Source: Campylobacter helveticus
GTDB taxonomy: Bacteria; Campylobacterota; Campylobacteria; Campylobacterales; Campylobacteraceae
Reading direction: 5' to 3'
DNA: 64,000 nucleotides
Assembly: GCF_002080395.1 (NCBI RefSeq)
Contig: NZ_CP020478.1
Span: 124,001-188,000, forward strand
Shown piece after piece: positions 9,603 through 17,330 of this stretch (its first letter is position 1; every line of letters starts with the position of its first letter). The notes under the pieces are model-generated. The model saw only the letters and a list, made by a program, of their open reading frames with translations. It made no database searches and was not told where the DNA came from. The translations under genes were made by a program, and so were the position numbers.

Positions 9603-10675
9603 TGAATAACGAATTTTCAAAAATCTTTCTAAACGCTGTTTCAAATTCCGCTTTCTTTTTTACCGAGTAAAAAGGCAAAGTTAGCACTTCAAATTTTTCA
9701 TTTAACTTAATATCAAATTGCCTTTGATGTAAAGCTTTTAGCAAATTTTCTTTCCATTGGTCTTTCCCACTACCTTTTTCATCGTCCATTAAATGCTCCC
9801 CCTTACTCCCCATTATGCACTCCACAGACAAATGATTATTTTTCTCTCCCTTTCTTTTTCCAAAAAAGATAAAATCAGGCTCAAAGCCCATTCCATAAGT
9901 TGGCAGCTCTTTTCTATTATCGTAAATTTTAAATTCCTCAAAGCCGTCGTTCCTAAGGATAATCCACTCTCCAAATTTTTCATCAATCATATGTGCTCTC
10001 TCGTCAATAAAACCTAAAAATTCCTCTTCTGTCCCACTATCCTTACTCCACTTCGTATAGTAAAGCCACTCATATTTGCTATCTTGTATTTTTTACTTGT
10101 AAAAATGCTTCTTACCCCAGTTTCTTCAAGCTCACGCGCTTCAAAATTACTCACTTCATAGCTTTGCTTTTGCTCTTTCATTAACGCACTTTTGAAATTT
10201 TGCAAGATAAATTTAGCAAGTTCGAGTTGATTTTCCTTTTTAAAATTCTGCCTTTTGTCAAAATTAAACTTCAAATTCCTTAAAAAGCTTTCGTAAAATT
10301 CTTTTTTACTTTTAAAATCTGGATTAAACAGCTTCACCTCACGCATAGAAATTTTAAGTATATTCATCGCTTTAGCCACTACTTCAAAACAAAGCTTTTC
10401 TCCAAAAGAAAAATTCCGCTTAAAATCATAATTTTCCTCCATTTTGCCGTCAAATTCCATCTTTTTTTCACTAATGTCCTTTGAAAAAAATGGCACTTCA
10501 AGCGCTATTAAGTCTTTTATCACCTCATCACGCTTACAAGCTATAAGCTCTGCTTTTTCTCTAGGATAACGCTCATTTTTCACATAAAAAATTTGTGTTT
10601 AACATCCAAATTGCCCAAATTAGATAATATAGCTTTCGCTTGGATATTTTTATGTTTTTGCTCTATATAAACTTT
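9592..10675 (-). pseudogene. Remnant of a type III restriction enzyme (Res) subunit, frameshifted
   Basis: Only the C-terminal third is readable. A part at 10014-10583 and a part at 9592-9990 join if one A is added to the A6 tract at 10089-10094, giving SKKIQDSKYEWLYYTKW and then the rest. A second shift at the six-base tract at 10586-10591 would extend the reading upstream through NIQAKAILSNLGNLDVKHKF, and a third break lies near 10675. The last part carries EPDFIFF, VECIMGSKGEHL and WKENLL, matching the PD-(D/E)xK nuclease region that ends type III Res proteins. No helicase motor and no mod gene remain in the window. Family assignment is by motif memory. Confidence 0.68.
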
Positions 10676-10785
10676 TTAAATTTATACTTTTCATCCCTAT
10701 TTTTAGTATTTGCATATCTTTGCTATCCTACATACCTTTAGGAATTTGGTAACTTTTTGTTTCTTCTGTGCTACAAACGCTTTCT

Positions 10786-10962
10786 TTAAATTATTCTTTT
10801 TAATTTTATGTATTTGTCATTAATTTTGATACTAAAAGTTTTTATGGTACTTTGGCATATAAAAATATAAAATACTTTAGATCGCTTACACTCTAAAGTA
10901 TTTTTTGGTGTAAAATTGCTTATATCTTTATCGCTTAGATAAGTATTTGCCACATTTGCCAT
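10786..10962 (-). pseudogene. Possible N-terminal fragment of a tyrosine integrase
   Basis: A short minus-strand frame (58 residues from the ATG at 10962) reads YLSDKDISNFTPKN, later STIKTFSIKINDKYIKL. This order resembles the arm-DNA-binding domain (DUF4102) at the start of many phage and island integrases, which goes from a D-I-x-N-hydrophobic-x-P-K element to a K-x-F element and a basic strand. It stops before any catalytic domain. It sits directly downstream of the tRNA-Val 3' end, the usual place for an integrase of a tRNA-integrated element. The match is weak and the frame could be chance. Confidence 0.4.
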
Positions 10963-11098
10963 AAATTCTTTAAAAAGTAAGCTAATTAATATGAAATGAT
11001 TATAAAAGAAATAAAAAGAAGCGAAAACATTTAAAAGCTTGATGTATGGGAATTTAAAGGAAGTGTTAAGAGGCAAAATAAACTTAAAAAACCTTAAA

Positions 11099-11174
11099 TG
11101 GTGGCTCCGATTGGACTCGAACCAACGACCACTACCATGTCAAGGTAGTGCTCTACCAACTGAGCTACGGAACC
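11099..11174 (-). tRNA. tRNA-Val (GAC)
   Basis: 76-base cloverleaf: acceptor GGTTCCG pairs with CGGAGCC, the anticodon loop TTGACAT lies between CTACC and GGTAG, the T loop is GGTTCGAGTCC, and CCA is encoded. It is followed on the same strand by a possible integrase fragment, so its 3' end is a candidate attachment site. Confidence 0.97.
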
Positions 11175-11176
11175 AT

Positions 11177-11252
11177 TGGTGGAGCATAGCGGGTTCGAAC
11201 CGCTGACCCCGACGCTGCCAGCGTCGTGCTCTCCCAGCTGAGCTAATGCCCC
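11177..11252 (-). tRNA. tRNA-Ala (GGC)
   Basis: 76-base cloverleaf: acceptor GGGGCAT with ATGCTCC, anticodon loop CTGGCAG between CGACG and CGTCG, CCA encoded. It lies two bases upstream of tRNA-Val on the same strand, so the two are co-transcribed. Confidence 0.97.
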
Positions 11253-11266
11253 ACAAAAAAAGGCGA

Positions 11267-11767
11267 TTATGCCGAATTTTTGCTTAAATTTTGTTTTAAA
11301 AAAGCTTCAATAAGGCTTTTATCACTTGTTTTTAAAATGCGAATTTGCTTAAAAAGTAAGCCAAGATTAATGAAACCTAAGACAAGCAAGATTAAATTGA
11401 CACTAAGCAAGATAAGATAAAGCAGGGCAAAGGCATTAACACTTGCAAAAAAAGCAAAAAGCACAGCGAAAAATCCTAAAAAGCCAAGAAAACAAAAATG
11501 CCTCATTTTAGCTTCTTTAAAATTGTCTTCATTTTGGGTTAGATTACGAAAAAGGACGATTTTTTTATTAAGATTGCAAAGTAAAATTGTGTCGTTTTCT
11601 TTGAAATGATAGGGTTTTTTGCTTTTATAATAAAAGCTTTCAAAATTTGGATTTAACGCGTCTTGTTTGGAATGAAGCGTATAGAAAATTGCGTCTTTTT
11701 GAACGCTTTTAAGCTGAAAATATCTTAAATCATTTCTTGCATAATTATAAAAGCTCGTAAATTCCAT
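11267..11767 (-). CDS. Small membrane protein downstream of ribD, unknown function
   Basis: 166 residues: a soluble, basic N-terminal part of about 90 residues, then two to three hydrophobic segments (FCFLGFLGFFAVLFAFFAS, FALLYLILLSVNLILLVLGF) and a charged tail. Its start overlaps the 3' end of ribD by 23 bases, so it is in the ribD operon. A membrane protein follows ribD at this place in C. jejuni as I recall. No domain was recognised. Confidence 0.8.
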   Translation of the reverse strand: MEFTSFYNYARNDLRYFQLKSVQKDAIFYTLHSKQDALNPNFESFYYKSKKPYHFKENDTILLCNLNKKIVLFRNLTQNEDNFKEAKMRHFCFLGFLGFFAVLFAFFASVNAFALLYLILLSVNLILLVLGFINLGLLFKQIRILKTSDKSLIEAFLKQNLSKNSA

Positions 11768-12728
11768 AGCTGTCTTCCTCGTAATTTCCTCTAAAAAGAG
11801 GTTTTAATTCTAAATCAAGCTTTACATTTTCCCCTTCGTTAAATTTTGCGTTGTGAAAGATTAAAAACATATCCATTTGCTCTTTGAAAGTTCTTAAAAA
11901 TTCCGCTCCCCCCTCATACATTAAAAACTTAGCATCTTTGGGAATTTGTGTGAAAATTTGGCGGTTTTTCACGCTAAAAGCAGGGATATTTTTATCAAAA
12001 CTTTCTAAAGATTGACGGCTTAAAATGCAAAGATTGGGTGCTTTTGCGTTGCAAAGTCTTGAGTCTAAAATGGGCTTATCTTTTCTTAGAGTTTCTCCTC
12101 CAACGACCAATAAGTCAATAACAGAGCGAATTTGATGGGCGTAAGTGCGACTTGTTTCATTGCTGACAAATTTGCCTAGCGCACTACCATTAAGACTTAG
12201 GGCGAGTTTGAAAAGTTTAAATGTCCCTTTTTGCCACTTTAAAAAAGGCTTTAAAAGCTCCTTACCCTTTTTTTCTAAAATCCCCGTTTCGACCAAAACG
12301 CCCTTTTGCCTTAGAAATTCCGCCCCTCCGCTTGCGATTTTGTTTTCATCTTTGACGCTGATGAAAACTTTTTTAAATCCTAAGGTGCTAAAAAGTTTCG
12401 CACAAGGTGGAGTTTTGCCTTGATGTGTGCAAGGCTCTAAGCTAACAAATGCTGTGGCGTTTTGAAGGAGGTTTTGATGATGTTTAAGGATAAATTCGTG
12501 CAAGGCGTTAGCTTCTTTTGGAAAATCAAATTCAGGCTTTAAAATCCTCAAAGCCTCTTTAATGGCATTTAGCTCCGCGTGAGGCTCCCCTTGCTTTTCG
12601 TGAGCTTTTATGCTTAAAATTTTACCATTTTTATCAAGTATCACGCAACCAACTGCTGGATTTGGGTAGGTTAAAAACTGATATTTCCACGCTTCTTTCA
12701 AAGCTAAATCCATATAAAAATCTATCAT
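11745..12728 (-). CDS. ribD: Riboflavin biosynthesis deaminase/reductase RibD
   Basis: 327-residue bifunctional enzyme making the pyrimidine intermediate of riboflavin synthesis. The N-terminal deaminase has zinc motifs GEPHAELNA and PCTHQGKTPPCAKL; the C-terminal part is the reductase, with LFKLALSLNG and VGGETLRKDKP. The reductase half seems shorter and more divergent than in E. coli RibD. Its ATG is directly adjacent to the stop of the upstream glycosyltransferase gene, suggesting one transcript. Confidence 0.92.
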   Translation of the reverse strand: MIDFYMDLALKEAWKYQFLTYPNPAVGCVILDKNGKILSIKAHEKQGEPHAELNAIKEALRILKPEFDFPKEANALHEFILKHHQNLLQNATAFVSLEPCTHQGKTPPCAKLFSTLGFKKVFISVKDENKIASGGAEFLRQKGVLVETGILEKKGKELLKPFLKWQKGTFKLFKLALSLNGSALGKFVSNETSRTYAHQIRSVIDLLVVGGETLRKDKPILDSRLCNAKAPNLCILSRQSLESFDKNIPAFSVKNRQIFTQIPKDAKFLMYEGGAEFLRTFKEQMDMFLIFHNAKFNEGENVKLDLELKPLFRGNYEEDSYGIYELL

Positions 12729-13706
12729 TTAAAGCCTCTTTAGAAAAAGTAAAAATCGTTCTAAGCTAAGAAGTTTTGGGCGGTAATTATGAAACAAAAT
12801 GGAGTATTTATCAAGGTTTATTCCGTGTGCGTGGCATAAATTTTCATAAAGCTCAAGCAAGGATTTGCCATAAGGACTTAAATTTTCTTCTTCAAAATAG
12901 CATTTTTGCTCTAAAATTTTGGCATTTTGCCTATAACGCCTAAAATAAGAACGCAGCCTATTTCTGCCGTGATGAATGTGAAAAATAACCCTTTTTTCAA
13001 AAAAATATGGCAGGGAAAAAAGAGCGAGATATTTGCGAAAACCACTTGAAAGCATAGGGGCTTTGTAAAGGGCATTTTGCATTAAATCCTTACTTGGAGC
13101 AAGGGATTTTTTAAACAATGCAAGTCGTAGCATAAAGTCAAAATCCTCCCCCCCACGCCCCTTAAAATTCTCATCAAAACCTCTAAGGGCGATAAAATCC
13201 TCTCTTTTCATAAAAATACAAGCACTTGGCAAAGCAATACTAGTAAATAGGTCTTTTTTATAATTAACAAAAGCATCAAAAAGCTCTTCGCGGCTTTTGT
13301 GTAAAATAGCTCTAGAGCCTTTGGGAGAAAGGTAAAGGCAGGGTAGAAACATAAAGGCACTTTTGCCACTTTCAAGCTCTTCAATACAGCTTAAATTTAG
13401 TTCTTCATCTAAAAAACAATCCACATCCATTAGATAAATCCACTCACAAGAACTCAGCTTAAAGGCTTCGTTTCTCAATAAAGCTTGGCAGATAAGCTCA
13501 TCGTAAAAGTGTTTGGAGGCGATTTTGGCGTTTTGTTTTTGGGCTATGAGTTTTTTAAGTTTTTTATCAAAAAAACTGCCTCTATCATTATGTCCAAAAA
13601 CTAGCTCGGTGCTTTCGTTAGCCCTTTTTAAAATGAGCTTGACTTTTTTAAGTATATCAAGGGGGCGAAGTTTTAAATCCACAGGGATAATAATGCTATA
13701 TTTCAT
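12729..13706 (-). CDS. Predicted glycosyltransferase (GT2-like, galactosyltransferase C-terminal type)
   Basis: 325 residues. The N-terminus KYSIIIPVD and the acidic motif LMDVDCFLDEE near residue 95 form a GT-A fold, and RGFDENFKGRGGEDFDF near residue 180 matches the C-terminal acceptor/base motif of chondroitin-polymerase-like transferases. It is probably cytoplasmic and works on capsule or LOS sugar chains. A G7 run (coding strand) lies within the GRGGE codons, near 13147-13153. It is in frame here, but a length change would truncate the protein. It is divergent from the kpsC-like gene. The donor sugar cannot be told. Confidence 0.8.
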   Translation of the reverse strand: MKYSIIIPVDLKLRPLDILKKVKLILKRANESTELVFGHNDRGSFFDKKLKKLIAQKQNAKIASKHFYDELICQALLRNEAFKLSSCEWIYLMDVDCFLDEELNLSCIEELESGKSAFMFLPCLYLSPKGSRAILHKSREELFDAFVNYKKDLFTSIALPSACIFMKREDFIALRGFDENFKGRGGEDFDFMLRLALFKKSLAPSKDLMQNALYKAPMLSSGFRKYLALFSLPYFFEKRVIFHIHHGRNRLRSYFRRYRQNAKILEQKCYFEEENLSPYGKSLLELYENLCHAHGINLDKYSILFHNYRPKLLSLERFLLFLKRL

Positions 13707-13811
13707 ACTTTTCCTTTGGGTTTTATTATAACAAAAAAGATTTGAAAGCTTAAATTTACTTAGTAGATAGCTTTAAAAGTTATAATTTATAAATTTGATT
13801 AAAGGGCTTGG

Positions 13812-14924
13812 GTGAGAGAAAATTTTTGTAATCATCGTCTTTTTTTTCTTGGCTTTACTTTATGGAAGCGTTCCTTTGTAAAATCCTTTTTCAAAGCTAA
13901 AAGTATGCACTTTTTAGATACTTTAAGAGGGCTTGAGAAATTTAGATTAAGCGAGAATGATGCGTTTTTGATTTGGGGTAAGCGCGTGGAAAAAGAAGAG
14001 GTAAAGAGGCAAATTTTAAAACAAAATCCAAGCCTTGAACCAAAGATTTATTTTGTTGAAGATGGTTTTATCCGTTCGGTTTCTTTGGGTTCTGATTTAA
14101 CGCGTCCTTTTTCTTTGGTGGTTGATAGCAAAGGGCTTTATGTCGATGCTTCTAAGCCAAGTGATTTGGAGGAGCTTTTGCAAAATGGTATTTTTAATGA
14201 GGAAATTTTAGAAAGGGCGAAAAATTTGGTAGAAAAATTAAAGCTTTATAAAATTTCTAAATACAATACCCTAAAGCACGAAAATTTGCATTTTAAGGCT
14301 AAGGATGGACAAAAAATTATCCTAATCCCCGCTCAAGTGGAAGATGATGTTTCTATGCTCTTGGGCGGCGGGGGGCTTGATACCTTAAATTTCATTCAAA
14401 AGGTGCGAGAGGAAAACCCTGAGGCTTATTTGGTTTTTAAGCCTCATCCTGATGTTTTAAGCGGAAATCGCAAGGGCTTGAAAGATGAAAGGGTCATTTT
14501 ACAAATTTGCGATGAAATCGTGCGTGATTTAAGCATTCATAGTGCCATAGAGGCTGTTGATGAGGTGCATACCATTACTTCAACCGCAGGATTTGATGCG
14601 CTTTTAAGAGGGAAAAGAGTCGTTGTTTATGGCACACCTTTTTATGCGGGGTGGGGGCTTAGTGAAGATAAAGTAAAGCTTTCACGAAGAAGCAGAAAAT
14701 TAAGCCTTGAAGAGCTTGTGGCTGGGGTTTTAATCCTCTATCCACTTTACTTAAACCCTAAAACTAGGAATTTGTGCGAGGTTGAGTTAAGTTTGGACAT
14801 CATCACACAAATGCAAAGGGCGTATTTTTCAAAATTCTATGTGAAATGGGGTGTAGATTCTAGAAATTATGCCCTAAGAAAATTAAGACGCACTTGGGAG
14901 AAAATGAGGGGGCTAAAAAGATGA
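13812..14924 (+). CDS. Single-domain KpsC-like beta-Kdo transferase (half-size)
   Basis: 370 residues starting at GTG after AAAGGG. It shows the KpsC repeat pattern: FTLWKRSFVKSF, EDGFIRSVSLGSDLTRPFS, FKPHPDVLSGN, TSTAGFDALLRGKRVVVYG, FYAGWGL and a C-terminal LILYPLYLNPKT. KpsC is usually about 680 residues with two such domains that add alternating Kdo residues to the lipid anchor of capsule polysaccharide; only one domain is present here. The stop codon touches the G11 tract that precedes kpsS. Either this is a genuine one-domain form or the partner half lies elsewhere. Confidence 0.85.
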   Translation: MRENFCNHRLFFLGFTLWKRSFVKSFFKAKSMHFLDTLRGLEKFRLSENDAFLIWGKRVEKEEVKRQILKQNPSLEPKIYFVEDGFIRSVSLGSDLTRPFSLVVDSKGLYVDASKPSDLEELLQNGIFNEEILERAKNLVEKLKLYKISKYNTLKHENLHFKAKDGQKIILIPAQVEDDVSMLLGGGGLDTLNFIQKVREENPEAYLVFKPHPDVLSGNRKGLKDERVILQICDEIVRDLSIHSAIEAVDEVHTITSTAGFDALLRGKRVVVYGTPFYAGWGLSEDKVKLSRRSRKLSLEELVAGVLILYPLYLNPKTRNLCEVELSLDIITQMQRAYFSKFYVKWGVDSRNYALRKLRRTWEKMRGLKR

Positions 14925-14935
14925 GGGGGGGGGGG
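14925..14935 (+). repeat. Poly-G tract (G11), phase-variable start of kpsS
   Basis: Eleven consecutive G follow the ATGA formed by the kpsC-like stop. With ten G, the ATG at 14921 would read in frame into KpsS (start M-R-G-G-G-A-S-S-M-Q-F). With the eleven seen here, that ATG runs into TAG within seven codons, leaving the ATG at 14946 as the only start. The G run could itself act as a ribosome site for 14946. Confidence 0.85.
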
Positions 14936-14945
14936 TGCTAGTAGT

Positions 14946-16133
14946 ATGCAATTTGATATTTTGTTGAAAAAAGAATTTGGCGGTAAAAATGTCGTGCTTT
15001 TGCAAGGTCCTGTGGGGAATTTCTTTTTGCGTTTGGCTACCAAACTTAAAAAAATGAATGCAAAAATTTCAAAGATAAATTTTAATGGAGGGGATTTTTT
15101 CTTTTACCCTAAAGGGCATATTTATAAAGGCTCAAGGGAGAATTTGGCTGCGTTTTATGAGGATTTTTTTACCAAAAATCAAACTGAGGCTGTTTTGATG
15201 TATAACGATTGTCGTTTTATCAATCGCACAGGTTTAGAAGTAGCAAAAAAGCTAGGCATTGCGGTGTGGATTTTTGAAGAGGGGTATTTAAGACCTTATT
15301 GCATTACTTTAGAAAAAGATGGGGTTAATGCAAACTCGCCTATGCCTCGTGATAAAAATTTTTATTTGAACTTGAATTTAAACGATGTGGGTGTAGAGAT
15401 AAAAACTATACCGGGTGGATTTAAATTTATGGGTTTTTATAGCTTTTTATACTGGTTTTTTGCCTTTATTTTAGCGCCGTTTTTTAATAATTCTTTACAT
15501 CATCGTTCTTTAAATCCTTTGGAAATGTTTGCTTGGTTTAAGACTTTATTTTTAAAATATCAATATAAAATCAGCGAAAAAAGACTAAATGCTAAAATTT
15601 ATAAGCTAGAAAAAAAGTATTTTTTAGCGATTTTGCAAGTGTATAACGACACGCAAATTTTAAATCATTATAAAAAAGATATAGAACATTTCATAGAAGA
15701 AACTATACTTTCCTTTGCAAATCACGCTAGGGCAAAATCTTATCTTGTTTTTAAACATCACCCTATGGATAGGGGGTATAGAAATTACGCTTCTTTGATA
15801 GAGAAATTAAGCGAGAAATATCATGTTGAGGGGCGAATTTTATATGTTCACGATAGCTATTTGCCGCTTTTGCTTAAAAATGCTTTAGGTTGCATTACGA
15901 TTAATTCCACCGTGGGACTAAGTGCGATAATAGATGGTTGTCCAACCAAAGTATGTGGAGAGGCTTTTTATGATTTTGAGGGGCTGACTTATCCTAAGAA
16001 ACTCCATTTTTTCTGGCGTGAAGCCCACGCTTATAAGCCAAATTCTTTACTTGTTTCACAATTTAAAAAATACCTTCTTAAAACAAATCAAATTAATGGA
16101 AATTTTTACAAAAACTCTTCTTTAATGGGATAA
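14946..16133 (+). CDS. kpsS: Capsule polysaccharide beta-Kdo transferase KpsS
   Basis: 395-residue cytoplasmic enzyme of the KpsS family, which adds the first beta-Kdo to lyso-phosphatidylglycerol before KpsC extends it. Family motifs are LLQGPVGNFFLRLA, FNGGDFFFY, VWIFEEGYLRPYCITLE, FKHHPMDRGYRNY and TINSTVGLSAI. The preferred start is uncertain: ATG 14946 reads the family N-terminus directly, whereas ATG 14921 would be in frame only with one G fewer in the upstream tract. Order kpsC-kpsS-membrane protein-P450 agrees with my memory of C. jejuni Cj1414c-Cj1411c. Confidence 0.9.
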   Translation: MQFDILLKKEFGGKNVVLLQGPVGNFFLRLATKLKKMNAKISKINFNGGDFFFYPKGHIYKGSRENLAAFYEDFFTKNQTEAVLMYNDCRFINRTGLEVAKKLGIAVWIFEEGYLRPYCITLEKDGVNANSPMPRDKNFYLNLNLNDVGVEIKTIPGGFKFMGFYSFLYWFFAFILAPFFNNSLHHRSLNPLEMFAWFKTLFLKYQYKISEKRLNAKIYKLEKKYFLAILQVYNDTQILNHYKKDIEHFIEETILSFANHARAKSYLVFKHHPMDRGYRNYASLIEKLSEKYHVEGRILYVHDSYLPLLLKNALGCITINSTVGLSAIIDGCPTKVCGEAFYDFEGLTYPKKLHFFWREAHAYKPNSLLVSQFKKYLLKTNQINGNFYKNSSLMG

Positions 16134-16198
16134 AATTAGCCTTTTGATAAATAATTATCTTGCGTTATAATGCTAGAAATTTTAGGTTCGAGTTTAAG

Positions 16199-17329
16199 AT
16201 GATAGAAAGAGATGTATTTTATATAGCAGGGTATGACCCTAAGGGATATAGATATTATTATTTATTATTTAAAAGAAATTTAGAAGAATATAAAAAGAGA
16301 TTTAAAGTCAAGGCAGAACTCTCTACAAGCGATACAAGCGAGGATTTTCCTTTCTGGTGTGTGGAGGCGGAAAATGTCTCTTGCAAATACACTTTCTTAG
16401 CGTGGAATGACATTGTTAAAAAAAATTGGTCGCAAAGCTATAAAGATGCGTTGGCTGATTGTTATAGCTTTTTTCGAATTTATACCATTACGGGGCTTTT
16501 CATTAAATTTGGCAAGGAAAGCATTTATCAGTTAGTTACGGGGTATTATCCTTTTTTTTATGTGCTTTTTTCTTTACTTTTTTCTGTGGGGCTTGGATTT
16601 GTAGCTTTTTATTTCCTTAGTTTTTATGTGCCTTTGTTTTTTGCTATTTTGGCGGGAATTTTATTAACTTTTTATATGAATCAATTTTTATTTACTTATG
16701 GGAAAAAATTGGCTGTTTTTTGGATTGCGCGGATTTGTTCTTTTTGTGCAAATTGGCGGGAGAGAAGAGTGGGTGATTTAGAAGAGAGAATGGAGCAATT
16801 TGCTCAAAAAATTTATCACACTCTTAAAGAAAAGCAAAAGGAAAATTATGAGCTTATTTTACTCACACATAGTGTGGGTTGTGTGCTTTGTATAGAAGTG
16901 TTAGCTAGGATTTTAATGCTTTGTAAAGAAAATGATGTGCCATTTTCTAAACTTAAAATTCTCACACTTGGAGAGTGCATTCCATTGGTAAGCTATCAAA
17001 AAAAATCCATAGAATTTAGAAAAAAACTTGAACTTGTCGCTGGGTTTGACTTAAAATGGTATGATTATACTTCGGTAATTGATGGGGCGTGTTTTCCGCA
17101 GGTGGATTTTATAAGAACGAGTGGGGTTTATGCAAAGAATCATTTTGGACCAAAGCTTTTAAATCCACGCTTTCACACCCTTTATGAGCCGCAAAATTAT
17201 AAAAAAATAAAGCGTGATAAAAATAAAGCACACTTTTTATATTTAATGAGTGTGGAAAAAAGTGGAGCGTATGATTTTTTTAATTTCATCGTTTTGGATA
17301 AATTTTTAGAAGAAAAGATTAAGGATTAA
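16199..17329 (+). CDS. Membrane protein with alpha/beta-hydrolase-like motif (Cj1412c-like)
   Basis: 376 residues if started at ATG 16199; a TTG at 16160 would add 13 residues without signal-like character. Two hydrophobic segments lie around residues 112-165 (FFYVLFSLLFSVGLGFVAFY and FFAILAGILLTFYM). A soluble domain follows with LILLTHSVGCVLCIEVLA, resembling a nucleophile elbow (H-S-x-G) of lipases or esterases. A later GVYAKNHFG and HTLYEPQNY could supply a catalytic histidine. It sits between kpsS and a P450 with a 1-base gap to the latter. A capsule-lipid role is only inference. Confidence 0.75.
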   Translation: MIERDVFYIAGYDPKGYRYYYLLFKRNLEEYKKRFKVKAELSTSDTSEDFPFWCVEAENVSCKYTFLAWNDIVKKNWSQSYKDALADCYSFFRIYTITGLFIKFGKESIYQLVTGYYPFFYVLFSLLFSVGLGFVAFYFLSFYVPLFFAILAGILLTFYMNQFLFTYGKKLAVFWIARICSFCANWRERRVGDLEERMEQFAQKIYHTLKEKQKENYELILLTHSVGCVLCIEVLARILMLCKENDVPFSKLKILTLGECIPLVSYQKKSIEFRKKLELVAGFDLKWYDYTSVIDGACFPQVDFIRTSGVYAKNHFGPKLLNPRFHTLYEPQNYKKIKRDKNKAHFLYLMSVEKSGAYDFFNFIVLDKFLEEKIKD

Positions 17330-17330
17330 A

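Noticed and set aside
10963-11076. Upstream extension of the possible integrase fragment
   Set aside because: Adds a hydrophobic segment unlike the arm-binding domain; the internal ATG at 10962 is a better start if the fragment is real.
14946-14960. kpsS as a plain pseudogene because of the G11 tract
   Set aside because: The ATG at 14946 still gives a complete KpsS, so only the upstream coupled start is lost.
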